A DNA stretch of 64,000 bases from Weeksellaceae bacterium (GTDB taxonomy: Bacteria > Bacteroidota > Bacteroidia > Flavobacteriales > Weeksellaceae), in contig OX460916.1 in NCBI GenBank assembly GCA_949788275.1, forward strand, positions 1,364,001 to 1,428,000, read 5' to 3'. Shown here piece after piece: positions 17,389 to 26,146 of this stretch (position 1 is the stretch's first letter; the number at the start of each line of letters is the position of its first letter). Both the position numbers and the translations under genes were made by a program. The notes beneath the pieces are model-generated. The model ran no database searches, was not told the DNA's origin, and worked only from the letters and a program-made list of their open reading frames with translations.

Positions 17389-17650
17389 TGGTGTTTTTTA
17401 TTTTAAGAATTAAATCGTCTATTTTGTTCCGCATCGTAGGGTAACTCACCCCCATTTCTTTGGCCATGTCTTTTAAACTTCCACTGTTTAAAAAAAATTG
17501 CATTACAAAAATTTGTTCTTCATTCGATAATTGTAAAAACATGGGCAAAGCGTACTCACCAGAAACCTTTGTTTCACAGTTTTGGCACTTTAATTCGATG
17601 ACCTCAAGTTGATTTTGACAACTGGGACAGTGCACAGGAAGTTGTTTCAT
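17378..17650 (-). CDS. DUF2089-type zinc-ribbon/HTH regulator
   Basis: This 90-residue protein begins with a zinc ribbon (CPSCQ at 9-13 and CQNC later) and continues with a helix-turn-helix in the C-terminal half (GSLKDMAKEMGVSYPTMRNKIDDLI). That is the DUF2089 layout. Such small proteins are thought to bind DNA. As first gene of a tightly overlapping operon with a membrane protein and a serine hydrolase, it probably regulates that operon. Confidence 0.8.
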   Translation of the reverse strand: MKQLPVHCPSCQNQLEVIELKCQNCETKVSGEYALPMFLQLSNEEQIFVMQFFLNSGSLKDMAKEMGVSYPTMRNKIDDLILKIKNTNDE

Positions 17651-17678
17651 TTATTAATTTTATTAAAATTATTTTTAA

Positions 17679-17686
17679 CAAAGTTA
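17679..17686 (-). promoter_or_regulatory. -7 box of the DUF2089 operon
   Basis: TAACTTTG on the minus strand matches TAnnTTTG exactly, about 28 nt before the start codon, in very AT-rich DNA. The -33 box is not clear. Confidence 0.5.
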
Positions 17687-17778
17687 AATGTATGTTTAAT
17701 ATTATTTAAAAACAAAATTATTTTAAAAACAAAGCCATTATGGCTAAAATTTTGCTGTAGTTGATATAAACTAAGTGT

Positions 17779-18333
17779 ATGACTAACCGAAGATTAGCTG
17801 TTGCTACTGCTGGGGCAGCTGCCGCAGGACTAATAGCTGCCATTGCTATACGAAATAGAAGAAGAAACCATATCGCCTTTAAAGTTGTCGATAATTTTGA
17901 CATTCATAAATACCTGGGTTTGTGGTATGAGATTGCTCGTATAGACCATAAATTTGAGAAACACAAGGTGAATGCCACCGCTCAATATTCGATAAATCAG
18001 AAGGGCGATATCCATGTTATGAACAGAGGCTATGATAAAGTAAAAAAAGAATGGTCTGAAGTAAGCGGCAAAGCAAAACAACTGAAACGATCGAAAGCCA
18101 AGTTAAAAGTATCCTTCTTTGGTCCTTTCTACGCTCCCTACAATGTAATCGATATGGATGATTACTACAAATATGCCCTTGTTGCTGGAAAAAACTTTGA
18201 TTATTTATGGATCTTATCCCGTGAAAAATCGATTCCCGATCGGATCAATGAACAATTTTTAAACAAAGCAAAGGAAATTGGCTTTGATACGTCTCGTTTG
18301 ATATGGCCATCGCACAATCGCATAAACCCTTAA
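17779..18333 (+). CDS. Lipocalin family protein (Blc-like), membrane-anchored
   Basis: The 184-residue protein has the lipocalin fold signatures of bacterial Blc: the first-strand motif YLGLWYEIARIDHKFEK, then NATAQYSI, and YALVAGKNFDYLWILSREKSIP near the C-terminus. It lacks a lipobox; instead residues 5-26 form one membrane-spanning segment followed by RNRRRN. It should bind a small hydrophobic ligand such as a lysophospholipid. It is a single gene, divergent from the DUF2089 operon. Confidence 0.9.
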   Translation: MTNRRLAVATAGAAAAGLIAAIAIRNRRRNHIAFKVVDNFDIHKYLGLWYEIARIDHKFEKHKVNATAQYSINQKGDIHVMNRGYDKVKKEWSEVSGKAKQLKRSKAKLKVSFFGPFYAPYNVIDMDDYYKYALVAGKNFDYLWILSREKSIPDRINEQFLNKAKEIGFDTSRLIWPSHNRINP

Positions 18334-18384
18334 CACCACGATAAGTGCTTGTATGCAAACAAGCCGTTTTTTCAAATTCATTTT

Positions 18385-18435
18385 AATTTAAATCGGAATG
18401 CTTTATCTCCATGAAAGAGCATTCCGATTTAAATT
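18385..18435. repeat. Perfect 18-bp inverted repeat with 15-nt loop
   Basis: AATTTAAATCGGAATGCT (18385-18402) and its exact complement (18418-18435) flank a 15-nt loop, 51 bp after the lipocalin stop. There is no T-run, so it is not a classic terminator, although it may end or protect the lipocalin mRNA. Confidence 0.75.
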
Positions 18436-18736
18436 TATGAAAACACCTTTACAAAAAACCTGAATCCCCTACAGCCTCCATCCATGCAACAATTCCTTGA
18501 AAAAGAGTCTTTTTTTAAGGGTTCTTCTCCACCAACACCCTCTTCCCTCCCATTTTTAGCGCCATTTGAAAAATAATTCAAGGATTCGAGGGATCACTGT
18601 AACTTTTTGCTGATTGGTGCGTCATAACATAAGGAAGTGGTTCGCCCCCTATGAATCCGCATTTACTCCATGATGTTGATGCAATAAAATGGATTCTAAG
18701 GGTATTTTATGCTTTATTTTTTAAACGAAATGCCCC

Positions 18737-18845
18737 TTTGCGGCAGGGATTGGCAGCGATAGCTTTTTGTATTTGGTGGTTGCGCTTAAGCAACCAAATA
18801 CAAAAACTAAAGCAGAAAGCCCGATGCGATAGCAGCCGCCCAAAG
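18737..18845 (+). repeat. Dispersed intergenic repeat, copy D
   Basis: GCGGCAGGGATTGGCAGCG is followed by a 14-bp stem (TTTTTGTATTTGGT at 18764-18777 with its complement at 18793-18806), then GCAGAAAGCCCGATGCG and the tail GCCGCCCAAAG. It lies upstream of the TonB-dependent receptor gene in the otherwise empty 18334-18884 gap. Confidence 0.7.
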
Positions 18846-18884
18846 ATAAATACCATGAGGTTTAATTGCTAAATTGAATAAATA

Positions 18885-21020
18885 ATGATAAAAAAGTTTT
18901 TTACCCTTTCAACCGCTCTATCGGCTGTAATTCTTTTCGGGCAAAACGATAGCATACAGTATGATATCGTAGAGCGCGATACGATTGGTATTCAAGAAGT
19001 ATTGATACAGTCGCAGCGTAAAAAAATGTTTGCTGACAAAGCAGTCTATACATTCGATCAAGCGGCCCTAGATCAAGCACGCTATGCCAAAGATCTACTA
19101 GCAACACTCCCTGAATTACGCTATGATCCGATTGATCGTACGATACAAAGTATAAAGGGAGGCACCCTTCTTATTTTAATCAATGGCATAGAAGCTAGCG
19201 ATGCACAGATACGGAGTGTAAAACCCGAAAATGTAATTCGCGTAGAATATTATGATATTCCGCCAGCTCGTTGGGCAAATAGGGCAGAAACAGTGGTGAA
19301 TCTTATCACGCGAAACCCTGAAAATGGTTATGTATACGGGGTTGATCTGGGTAGTACCCCCATGACTGGCTTTGTAAATGGAACGGCCTATGCGGAAATA
19401 ACGCGTGGTAAAAATAACTTTGGCTTCGATTACTCCATCAACCTAAGGGATTACGACAATAGGGAGAATAAAAATTCCTACGCCTATCTTCTCGATCAGA
19501 AAAGGTACAGAACAGAAGAATTTAGGAAGGATCATTTTGGCTATACCGATCAAGAGATTGCGCTGCGTTATACCAATATCGATCCCGAAAAGTATTCATT
19601 TCAAGCAAAGTTATTCCTCTCTATTTTTAGTATTTTTTCGAAAGTAAATGGCAACAGTACATTTGCTATAGAAGACGCTATAACTGACCATACAACATCT
19701 AAGCATAGTAATTCGAGTTATAACAAACCGACATTGGATCTCTATTACTCCCGTCATTTAGGTAAGCGAGATGAAGTGAGTTTGAATATTATTGGCTCGC
19801 GTTACAATACCAAATCCTTTAATTTGAGCAAAGAATGGGTAACAGCTACCGAGCAAAGTGTTTTTGATGACCACATGAACTTGGAAGCTGAACAAACTGG
19901 GATTGTAGGTGAAATAGCGCATAGTCGCACCTTTGAGAAAGGCCAGTTGAATTCGGGTTATCGCATTTCTTCAAACACCATTGCGAATACGATTCAGAAT
20001 TTGGAAGGATTTTCTGAAAATAAAATTCGTTTAACCGAACAGTATTTTTACACCGAATTTTCTGGCAAAACAGATCAATTCATGTATCGCCTTGGCCTAG
20101 GTTTAAACAATATACACAATTCTATTAAAGAGTTAACGGCCAACAATACAACCAATACCGATTATTGGACTATTCTACCTAAACTGGTCTTAGGCTATGA
20201 GTTAACAAAAAGACAAAGCCTTCGATTAACGTCTTCTTATGCCCCAACAAGCCCTTGGAGTGGTGCCCTGAGTACGAATGTGGTACAGATTGCCCCTAAT
20301 TTGGTGAGAAGAGGCAATCCCAATCTTGAAATTCAGAAATCGCTCAACAATAACCTAACGTATAGTTTTAATTCGAAATATGTTGATTTAAATACCAACC
20401 TCTTCTACAAGTACAACAAAGATGCGTTTAACCAGCTCTATGTAAAAAACTACAAAAACAATGAATTACCAACCGAAAGCGACTTAGTGGGCTATGCGTT
20501 AACGTATGAAAATGCACGCTATTCCCAACACTATGGATTTCAAATTACCGGTTCTATAAAGCCATTTGGGAATGAATTACTAACGGCAAGAATTGTACTA
20601 ACGCCTGCCCGTGAATCGATAAAAACCAAAGACGGTAAAACGATTAAAAACGATTATATCGGAAATTATTTTGGTTTATCTTCCGTCTATAAATCGTTAA
20701 GCGTCAACTATCAATTCAATATTCCTTATTACACTTTAAATGGAGCCAATGTAAGTACAGCAGAGAATATGAATCATTTTTTTGTTGGTTATAAAGTCAA
20801 TAATTGGTCGTTTAACACTGGTATTTATTGGATTGGTATGCCATCAGAATATAAAACAAAAAGTTTAGACAATAGCTTCGTCCAATACACTAGCCACACC
20901 AAAATACACAACAACAAAACCATGTTTGCAGCAGGTTTTAGTTACGATTTTGCGACGGGAAAAAAGAATAATTTAAAGAAAAAATTAAATAATGACACGG
21001 CTCCCGCAGCCACTTTTTAA
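18885..21020 (+). CDS. TonB-dependent receptor-like outer membrane protein
   Basis: The 711-residue protein has a signal peptide ending near LFGQ (residue 20) and a plug-like domain at about 45-150 (VLIQSQRKKM, KDLLATLPELRYDP, ILINGIEASDAQIRSV, VEYYDIPPARWANRAETVVNLI). It ends with a long beta-barrel of alternating aromatic strands. It lacks an obvious N-terminal carboxypeptidase-like domain. Members import large ligands across the outer membrane using TonB; the ligand here is unknown. No SusD-like partner is adjacent. A bidirectional terminator follows. Confidence 0.85.
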   Translation: MIKKFFTLSTALSAVILFGQNDSIQYDIVERDTIGIQEVLIQSQRKKMFADKAVYTFDQAALDQARYAKDLLATLPELRYDPIDRTIQSIKGGTLLILINGIEASDAQIRSVKPENVIRVEYYDIPPARWANRAETVVNLITRNPENGYVYGVDLGSTPMTGFVNGTAYAEITRGKNNFGFDYSINLRDYDNRENKNSYAYLLDQKRYRTEEFRKDHFGYTDQEIALRYTNIDPEKYSFQAKLFLSIFSIFSKVNGNSTFAIEDAITDHTTSKHSNSSYNKPTLDLYYSRHLGKRDEVSLNIIGSRYNTKSFNLSKEWVTATEQSVFDDHMNLEAEQTGIVGEIAHSRTFEKGQLNSGYRISSNTIANTIQNLEGFSENKIRLTEQYFYTEFSGKTDQFMYRLGLGLNNIHNSIKELTANNTTNTDYWTILPKLVLGYELTKRQSLRLTSSYAPTSPWSGALSTNVVQIAPNLVRRGNPNLEIQKSLNNNLTYSFNSKYVDLNTNLFYKYNKDAFNQLYVKNYKNNELPTESDLVGYALTYENARYSQHYGFQITGSIKPFGNELLTARIVLTPARESIKTKDGKTIKNDYIGNYFGLSSVYKSLSVNYQFNIPYYTLNGANVSTAENMNHFFVGYKVNNWSFNTGIYWIGMPSEYKTKSLDNSFVQYTSHTKIHNNKTMFAAGFSYDFATGKKNNLKKKLNNDTAPAATF

Positions 21021-21044
21021 CAAACATATAGCGGTTTTATTTCA

Positions 21045-21080
21045 CAAAAAAAGACTACCCTTTTTGGATAGTCTTTTTTT
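21045..21080. terminator. Bidirectional terminator between convergent genes
   Basis: AAAAAAAGACTA and TAGTCTTTTTTT form the stem around a CC/GG step and a T-rich loop. It lies between the receptor (plus) and the YceI gene (minus) and can serve both. Confidence 0.85.
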
Positions 21081-21096
21081 ATTGCCTTTTATAGAC

Positions 21097-21615
21097 TTAT
21101 TTATCTTGAACAAATTCGAGGTTGATGATTAAACGGATTTTATCGGAAACGACTAATCCGCCTGCTTCTGTCATTTGACTCCAGGTTAATCCGAAGTCTT
21201 TGCGATTGACTTCCCCGGTAATTTCAAAACCAGCGCGTTGATTTCCGTAAGGGTCGGTGATTACACCACCAAAATCTACATCCAAGGTTAAGGGTTGTTT
21301 TACACCGCGAATTTCGATTTTTCCTTCGATTTTTCCATCTTTCATTCCGCCATTCGATTGGAAAAATAACTGTGGGAAATTCTCCGCATAAAAGAAATCT
21401 TCCGATCGAAGATGCTGATCGCGATCGGCATTTTTGGTGTTAACCGATTTAACTTCGGCTGAAAAGGTAAAATCGGCATCAGCAAAGGCCTCGTCTTGTG
21501 ACACTATCGCTGCTGTAAAATCGGTAAATTCACCACTAACGGTTGAAATAACCATATGTTTTACTTTAAATTGTACTTCTGAATGAGAAGGATCTAAACT
21601 CCATTTAGTAACCAT
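21097..21615 (-). CDS. YceI family protein, cytoplasmic form
   Basis: The 172-residue protein is a full YceI domain: WSLDPSHSEVQFKVKHMVIS, then GEFTDFTAAI, DQHLRSEDFFYAENFPQL and GEVNRKDFGLTW. YceI proteins are lipocalin-like barrels that bind long polyisoprenoid lipids. This copy has no signal peptide, unlike its paralogue at 22489-23061, so it would act inside the cell. The dioxygenase gene lies 36 bp upstream on the same strand. Confidence 0.9.
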   Translation of the reverse strand: MVTKWSLDPSHSEVQFKVKHMVISTVSGEFTDFTAAIVSQDEAFADADFTFSAEVKSVNTKNADRDQHLRSEDFFYAENFPQLFFQSNGGMKDGKIEGKIEIRGVKQPLTLDVDFGGVITDPYGNQRAGFEITGEVNRKDFGLTWSQMTEAGGLVVSDKIRLIINLEFVQDK

Positions 21616-21651
21616 ATTGTTTTGTTTTTTGGGTTGTTTATAATTAAATTG

Positions 21652-22470
21652 TTAGCCTATTTTAAAGGAAAGCATTCCCAATGAACCATAAATTAATTCA
21701 TCGTTAAATGCCGTAACCTCATCCTGATCTGTCTGCAAGGCTAAAGCGTAGACAGCAGGTAAATAATGTTCTGGCGTGGGTACAGCTAATTCATGGGCTT
21801 TGGCTTGCTGTTGAAAGCGAAACAAATCGCTATGATGCCCATTCAACATAATTTTTTTAAACGCCTCGTTTGCTTCTTCGGCCCAATCGAAACCCGTATT
21901 GGGCGAATGCCAATCGAGCGTTCGAAGATTATGGACCACATTACCACTGCCCACAATTAACACCCCTTTATAGCGAAGGGCTTGTAACTCCTTGGCCAAT
22001 TCATAATGTTCCTGCGGTGATTTATTCACATCGAGACTTAATTCAAGCATAGGAACATCGGCATTGGGGTATAAGAATTTGATGACACTCCATGCACCGT
22101 GGTCGAATCCCCAGTCATCGGATAAACCAACCGGACTATAGTCCACATAATCTGCAATTTCTTTCGCTAAAGCAGGTAAGCCAGGTGCAGGATATTCCAC
22201 CGCAAATAATTCTTTTGGAAATCCATAAAAATCGTGAATGGTTGGAGGGTATTGTAAGTTCGTTACTTTGGTCCCTTTTGTTTCCCAGTGAGCCGAAATA
22301 CATAGAATGGCATTTGGTCGAGGAATTTCTTGACCGATTTCTCGCCATCCCTGCACAAATTTGTTTTCTTCTATGGCATTCATGGGCGAACCATGGCCCA
22401 GAAATAAAACAGGCATTTTTGGCGTCGAAGGTAATTGAGACGTAAAGGTTTTGAAATGATGTAAATTCAT
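21652..22470 (-). CDS. ygiD: 4,5-DOPA-extradiol-dioxygenase-like protein
   Basis: This class III extradiol dioxygenase homologue (LigB fold, DODA type) has the expected metal-binding histidines in LFLGHGSPMNAI, ISAHWETKGT and GSGNVVHNLR. Family members open catechol rings using non-haem iron or zinc; the physiological substrate in bacteria is uncertain. I start at the ATG at 22470, giving 272 residues. The longer reading begins with an unsupported TTG. The gene is flanked by two YceI genes on the same strand with short gaps, which suggests one unit. Confidence 0.88.
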   Translation of the reverse strand: MNLHHFKTFTSQLPSTPKMPVLFLGHGSPMNAIEENKFVQGWREIGQEIPRPNAILCISAHWETKGTKVTNLQYPPTIHDFYGFPKELFAVEYPAPGLPALAKEIADYVDYSPVGLSDDWGFDHGAWSVIKFLYPNADVPMLELSLDVNKSPQEHYELAKELQALRYKGVLIVGSGNVVHNLRTLDWHSPNTGFDWAEEANEAFKKIMLNGHHSDLFRFQQQAKAHELAVPTPEHYLPAVYALALQTDQDEVTAFNDELIYGSLGMLSFKIG

Positions 22471-22488
22471 AAACAAAAAATCAACTGT

Positions 22489-23061
22489 TTATTTTACAGG
22501 AAATTCTAAGTTCGATGTTAAACGAATAATGTCGCCCACAACTGCTTCAGGGAAATTAGCACCAACACCAAAGTCTGAACGCTTTAATTTTCCTTTTACC
22601 GTAAAACCATAGGTTTTGGTTTTATTCATTGGATTGATGGTGCTTCCGTTGAATACCAGCATTAATGAAACGGGTTTTGTAACACCATTTAAAGAAAGAT
22701 CTCCGTTTAATTTGAAGTTATTTCCCTTAATTTTCGTTAACGACTTAGAGGTAAATTCTAATGTTGAATTTTTGGATGCATTGAAGAAATCAGCTGATTT
22801 AAGATGGTTATCTCGGGCCTCAACACCTGTATTGATCGAATTAACATCGGCTGTTAAGTGAAATTTAGCATCGCTTAAATCGTCTTTGGTCATCGTTAAA
22901 TGAACTTCGAAGTCTTTAAATTCACCTTCCACATCGGAAATCATTAAGTGGGTTGCGCTAAATCCCAATTTTGAATGAGCTTTATCGTTGGTGTATTTCT
23001 GAGCAAATGTAGAAACAGATGCTGCTACGAATAAGGTTGTTGCAAGAAGAATGGTTTTCAT
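22489..23061 (-). CDS. YceI family protein, secreted form
   Basis: The 190-residue protein has a signal peptide (MKTILLATTLFVAASVSTFA) and then a YceI domain (KAHSKLGFSATHLMISDVEG, DNHLKSADFFNASKN, KGKLKRSDFGVGANF). It should bind an isoprenoid-like lipid in the periplasm. It is the paralogue of the cytoplasmic copy two genes downstream and probably the first gene of the unit. Confidence 0.92.
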   Translation of the reverse strand: MKTILLATTLFVAASVSTFAQKYTNDKAHSKLGFSATHLMISDVEGEFKDFEVHLTMTKDDLSDAKFHLTADVNSINTGVEARDNHLKSADFFNASKNSTLEFTSKSLTKIKGNNFKLNGDLSLNGVTKPVSLMLVFNGSTINPMNKTKTYGFTVKGKLKRSDFGVGANFPEAVVGDIIRLTSNLEFPVK

Positions 23062-23202
23062 AAATAAAATATTTTAAGATGTATTTCTTTAGAGCAAATC
23101 TACGCCTAATCCCTACTCAATTCCATTGATATAGGATAAGTTCGTAGACATGGCAGTCCAAAAACTGTACCTTAAAATATTCTATTTAGTATCTATTGTG
23201 TT

Positions 23203-23499
23203 TTATTCAGCATCGTAGATCACCACTTTCTCAAAAAGTGATTTATACTCGGCTAAAAACGCTTGGTGTAAGGCATGGGATTGATAGATATCATGACCAG
23301 CCATATCGTCAAACATAATCAACAAGGAGAATGTATAATCAGAAACAACTACCTCTCGCTGAATAGCACTAGGTGTTCCCAAATGAAAATAGCTAACGGA
23401 TTCGATGTCTTTTAGTTTGACCAAAGCACTTTTAAACCCCGTTAAATCTTCTACTGAAGCTGTTGATTTAACCCAAAATAATACGTGATGTGCGATCAT
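23203..23499 (-). CDS. Dabb-family stress-response protein
   Basis: The 98-residue protein matches the dimeric alpha/beta-barrel (Dabb) family: it opens MIAHHVLFWVK, has the central SDYTFSLLIMFDD, and HDIYQSHALHQAF near the end. Members are small stress-induced proteins or enzymes of mixed function. It follows the helicase gene by 2 bp on the same strand and is probably co-transcribed with it. Confidence 0.85.
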   Translation of the reverse strand: MIAHHVLFWVKSTASVEDLTGFKSALVKLKDIESVSYFHLGTPSAIQREVVVSDYTFSLLIMFDDMAGHDIYQSHALHQAFLAEYKSLFEKVVIYDAE

Positions 23500-23501
23500 A
23501 A

Positions 23502-24809
23502 TTAATAAGCCACTTGAATTTTTACCTTTTTGTTTTTAATCTTTTCACCGTGAAGTTTTGTTGCTAACTTCTCGGCAATCGAACGACTAACGGCTACATA
23601 AGAAGTTGTATCTCTTACTTCAATTAATCCCAATTGATCTTTTTCTAGCTCACCTTTCTTAAAAAAGAATCCCACTAAATCAACTTTGTTCACTTTATCT
23701 TTTTTACCGGCAGACACATACAATGTTTGGTAAGGGGTTGGCGTTGGAATGGTATACTGACCATCCAATTCCTCAATCGGTAAATTATCATCAATAAAAG
23801 GGAAAGCCTCGTCGTTGTTAATAATTAAGTAGACCGTACCTTCAGCATTCATACGAGCAGTACGTCCATTTCGGTGGATAAAAGAATCCTTTTTAGGAGG
23901 TAACTGATAGTGGATAATGCAATCAACTTCAGGAATATCTAAACCACGAGACGCTAAATCGGTTGTAATTAAGACACGAACCGAATCGTTTCTAAATTTC
24001 AACAAAGCGCGTTCTCTTTCATCTTGTTCCATACCCCCGTGAAATACTTCTCTCGAAATCCCTTTGTGCTCTAATAAATCGCCAATACGATCAACAGCAT
24101 CACGGTGATTACAGAAGATTAGCATCCGCTTATCGCCTACTTTACAAATCAATTTAAATAAAGCATCTAATTTTTCTTCGGCAATGGTTGTAATTTTCTT
24201 ATAGGTTAAACGAGGTTTCGCTTGTTGATTATTTAAGAAATTGACTTCTTCGTGGTTATCTAATCCAGCAAAAGCAGGCAAAATACGCATACGGGTAGCC
24301 GAAGTTAAAATACGTTGTTTTAGGTTAGTCATTTGTTCAATGATAAAACGCATGTCTTCCTGAAAACCGAATTCCAACGCTTTATCGAATTCGTCTAACA
24401 CCAAGGTAGTGATGGTTGTAGGATCAAAGTTTTCGTTTCTCAAGTGGTAAGCTATACGCCCTGGGGTACCAATTAAAACGGCTGGAGACTCTAATAAGTT
24501 ATTTTGTTCAATGCGTGTTTGGTGCCCACCATAACAACAGCTTACTTTGTAACCTGTTTTCATCGATTTAAAGACCTCTTCAATTTGTTGAGCCAACTCA
24601 CGAGCTGGAACCATAATAAGGCATTGAACTTGCTTTGATTCAGGATCTAATGCGCGTAAAATAGGGAATAAAAAAGCCAATGTTTTTCCAGAACCTGTAG
24701 GAGAAAGCAACACGACATCCTGCTGATTTTCGGTTACTTTATATGTATTTTTTTGCATCGCATTCATATCTTGAATGCGTAAATTGCGATATAGTTTTTC
24801 TAATTGCAT
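23502..24809 (-). CDS. DEAD-box RNA helicase with DbpA-type RNA-binding domain
   Basis: The 435-residue protein has the two RecA-like helicase domains. Walker A is SPTGSGKT (36-43), motif II is DEFD (139-142) rather than DEAD, motif III is SAT, and the helicase end carries HRNGRTARM. The C-terminal 75 residues (SAGKKDKVNKVDLVGFF to KNKKVKIQVAY) form a DbpA-like RNA-binding domain, which in E. coli DbpA recognises 23S rRNA. A role in large-subunit ribosome assembly is therefore likely. Confidence 0.9.
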   Translation of the reverse strand: MQLEKLYRNLRIQDMNAMQKNTYKVTENQQDVVLLSPTGSGKTLAFLFPILRALDPESKQVQCLIMVPARELAQQIEEVFKSMKTGYKVSCCYGGHQTRIEQNNLLESPAVLIGTPGRIAYHLRNENFDPTTITTLVLDEFDKALEFGFQEDMRFIIEQMTNLKQRILTSATRMRILPAFAGLDNHEEVNFLNNQQAKPRLTYKKITTIAEEKLDALFKLICKVGDKRMLIFCNHRDAVDRIGDLLEHKGISREVFHGGMEQDERERALLKFRNDSVRVLITTDLASRGLDIPEVDCIIHYQLPPKKDSFIHRNGRTARMNAEGTVYLIINNDEAFPFIDDNLPIEELDGQYTIPTPTPYQTLYVSAGKKDKVNKVDLVGFFFKKGELEKDQLGLIEVRDTTSYVAVSRSIAEKLATKLHGEKIKNKKVKIQVAY

Positions 24810-24813
24810 GCTG

Positions 24814-24821
24814 CAAAGGTA
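24814..24821 (-). promoter_or_regulatory. -7 box of the helicase gene
   Basis: TACCTTTG on the minus strand matches TAnnTTTG exactly and ends 4 nt before the ATG at 24809, implying a leaderless transcript. The -33 box is weak. Confidence 0.5.
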
Positions 24822-24900
24822 AATCTTTTAGTTGGTAGAATTAAAAAAACCCTAGGGCTAATTTCAATTTACGAACGCTATTACGCGGTTAACAAGAAAA

Positions 24901-25926
24901 TCACAAATCAATTCGACCAATCTTTCCTTTGTTTCCAACCAGAATGACGGTTTTTTTATTGGGAGAAACCTTACAGTTGTTGTAACTATCTAAGGTTAAT
25001 AAATTCCACGTATTTCCGCCATCAGCCGAATACTCTACACCACTGTAACCACAAACAACGACCTTCTTATGGTCAATAATGGCGGCGGCGGTCTTATACC
25101 CTGTGGGGTGTTTAAGCGTAGGAATTAGTTCAACTTTGGAGTCGTTGATTTGGAATTTCAAGAAATTCCCTTTGGAATCGTCCATTTTCGTAAAATCACC
25201 CCCTACGAGATACCCTATATTTAAGGTAGGATTATAGCTCATACCGTTCATCCCAGCAAATTCACCATCCCCTTTTGGTAAATCATAAGACTTCGTTTGT
25301 TTTTCGGTATAATGGTATAAATGCGATTTGCCACCACCCGAGATTAAGAGCACTTGTTTTTTATCAAAGTAAAGGTTACTACCACTTGCTGCAAAAAAAG
25401 CTTCTTTTGGCGTTTTCAATTGAAGCGGCTGGTGAAATAAAGTGGTAACCGTTTCCCAGTTGGGATTTTTCTTTTTAAACTGATTAACAACGACAAAAGG
25501 TCTACTTTTCTCGATAGGATCGCCTAAGACCATGACCAATTTAGAATCATCCTCCGATTGGGCAATGGCATCTAAGAACATTCCTTTTTCATGGTTTTCA
25601 AAACTTTTAGTCCACGTTCGTCCCGCATCTCGGGTTTCTAGAATATAAGCTGGTGAATCGATACTCATGGCTATATAATGCGATGGATCCAATGCTTCAA
25701 TATCTCTAAAATCTCTGTTTTCAACCACGGTAGGGTTTAACCACTGAAAGGTTTTGCCCCCATCCGTTGTTTTACCAATGGTATTGTGCGTTCCTGAAAC
25801 TAAAAAAGTATGGGTATTGATGAACGCTAAGCCTCTATAACTGGCCTCGGGGAGTTCCTGATTAATTAATTGGTAAGTTTGAGCTAAACTCAATGTAGAA
25901 GATAAAAGTAAAAATAAAAATTTCAT
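24901..25926 (-). CDS. Secreted beta-propeller protein, Ycf48/BNR-like
   Basis: Starting at the ATG at 25926 the protein has a clean signal peptide (MKFLFLLLSSTLSLAQ) and 341 residues. The upstream in-frame extension is hydrophilic and unlikely to be translated. The mature part has BNR/Asp-box repeats such as GKTTDGGKTFQWL, ETRDAGRTWTKSF and YSADGGNTWNLL. These form a beta-propeller like those of the photosystem II assembly factor Ycf48 and sialidases. No catalytic residue set is evident; a binding or assembly role in the envelope is likelier than hydrolysis. Confidence 0.8.
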   Translation of the reverse strand: MKFLFLLLSSTLSLAQTYQLINQELPEASYRGLAFINTHTFLVSGTHNTIGKTTDGGKTFQWLNPTVVENRDFRDIEALDPSHYIAMSIDSPAYILETRDAGRTWTKSFENHEKGMFLDAIAQSEDDSKLVMVLGDPIEKSRPFVVVNQFKKKNPNWETVTTLFHQPLQLKTPKEAFFAASGSNLYFDKKQVLLISGGGKSHLYHYTEKQTKSYDLPKGDGEFAGMNGMSYNPTLNIGYLVGGDFTKMDDSKGNFLKFQINDSKVELIPTLKHPTGYKTAAAIIDHKKVVVCGYSGVEYSADGGNTWNLLTLDSYNNCKVSPNKKTVILVGNKGKIGRIDL

Positions 25927-26095
25927 GAATTGCGCTATGTTTATAAAAGGATATGACACCCGATGACGTTGAAAATACATTCTTTTTATAGGTTTAGGAA
26001 ATATAACACCTTTTCCAATACAGCAGCCTTATTATCGTTTAAAAAGATAATTTTTTACTGATTCTTCAGTTTTACAATTCGTCGTTTAAGAATAT

Positions 26096-26126
26096 AAAAA
26101 AAGCTACCCCAATGGATAGCTTTATA
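26096..26126. terminator. Terminator of the first secreted-protein pair
   Basis: AAAAGCTA and TAGCTTT pair around CCCC/GG with a short loop. On the minus strand it follows the stop at 26147 by about 20 bp and ends in a T-run. Confidence 0.7.
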
Positions 26127-26146
26127 TGCTTATTTAATAAATTATT

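Noticed and set aside
18651-18872. 73-residue ORF upstream of the TonB-dependent receptor
   Set aside because: It runs straight through dispersed repeat copy D and its hairpin, and the translation has no protein-like character.
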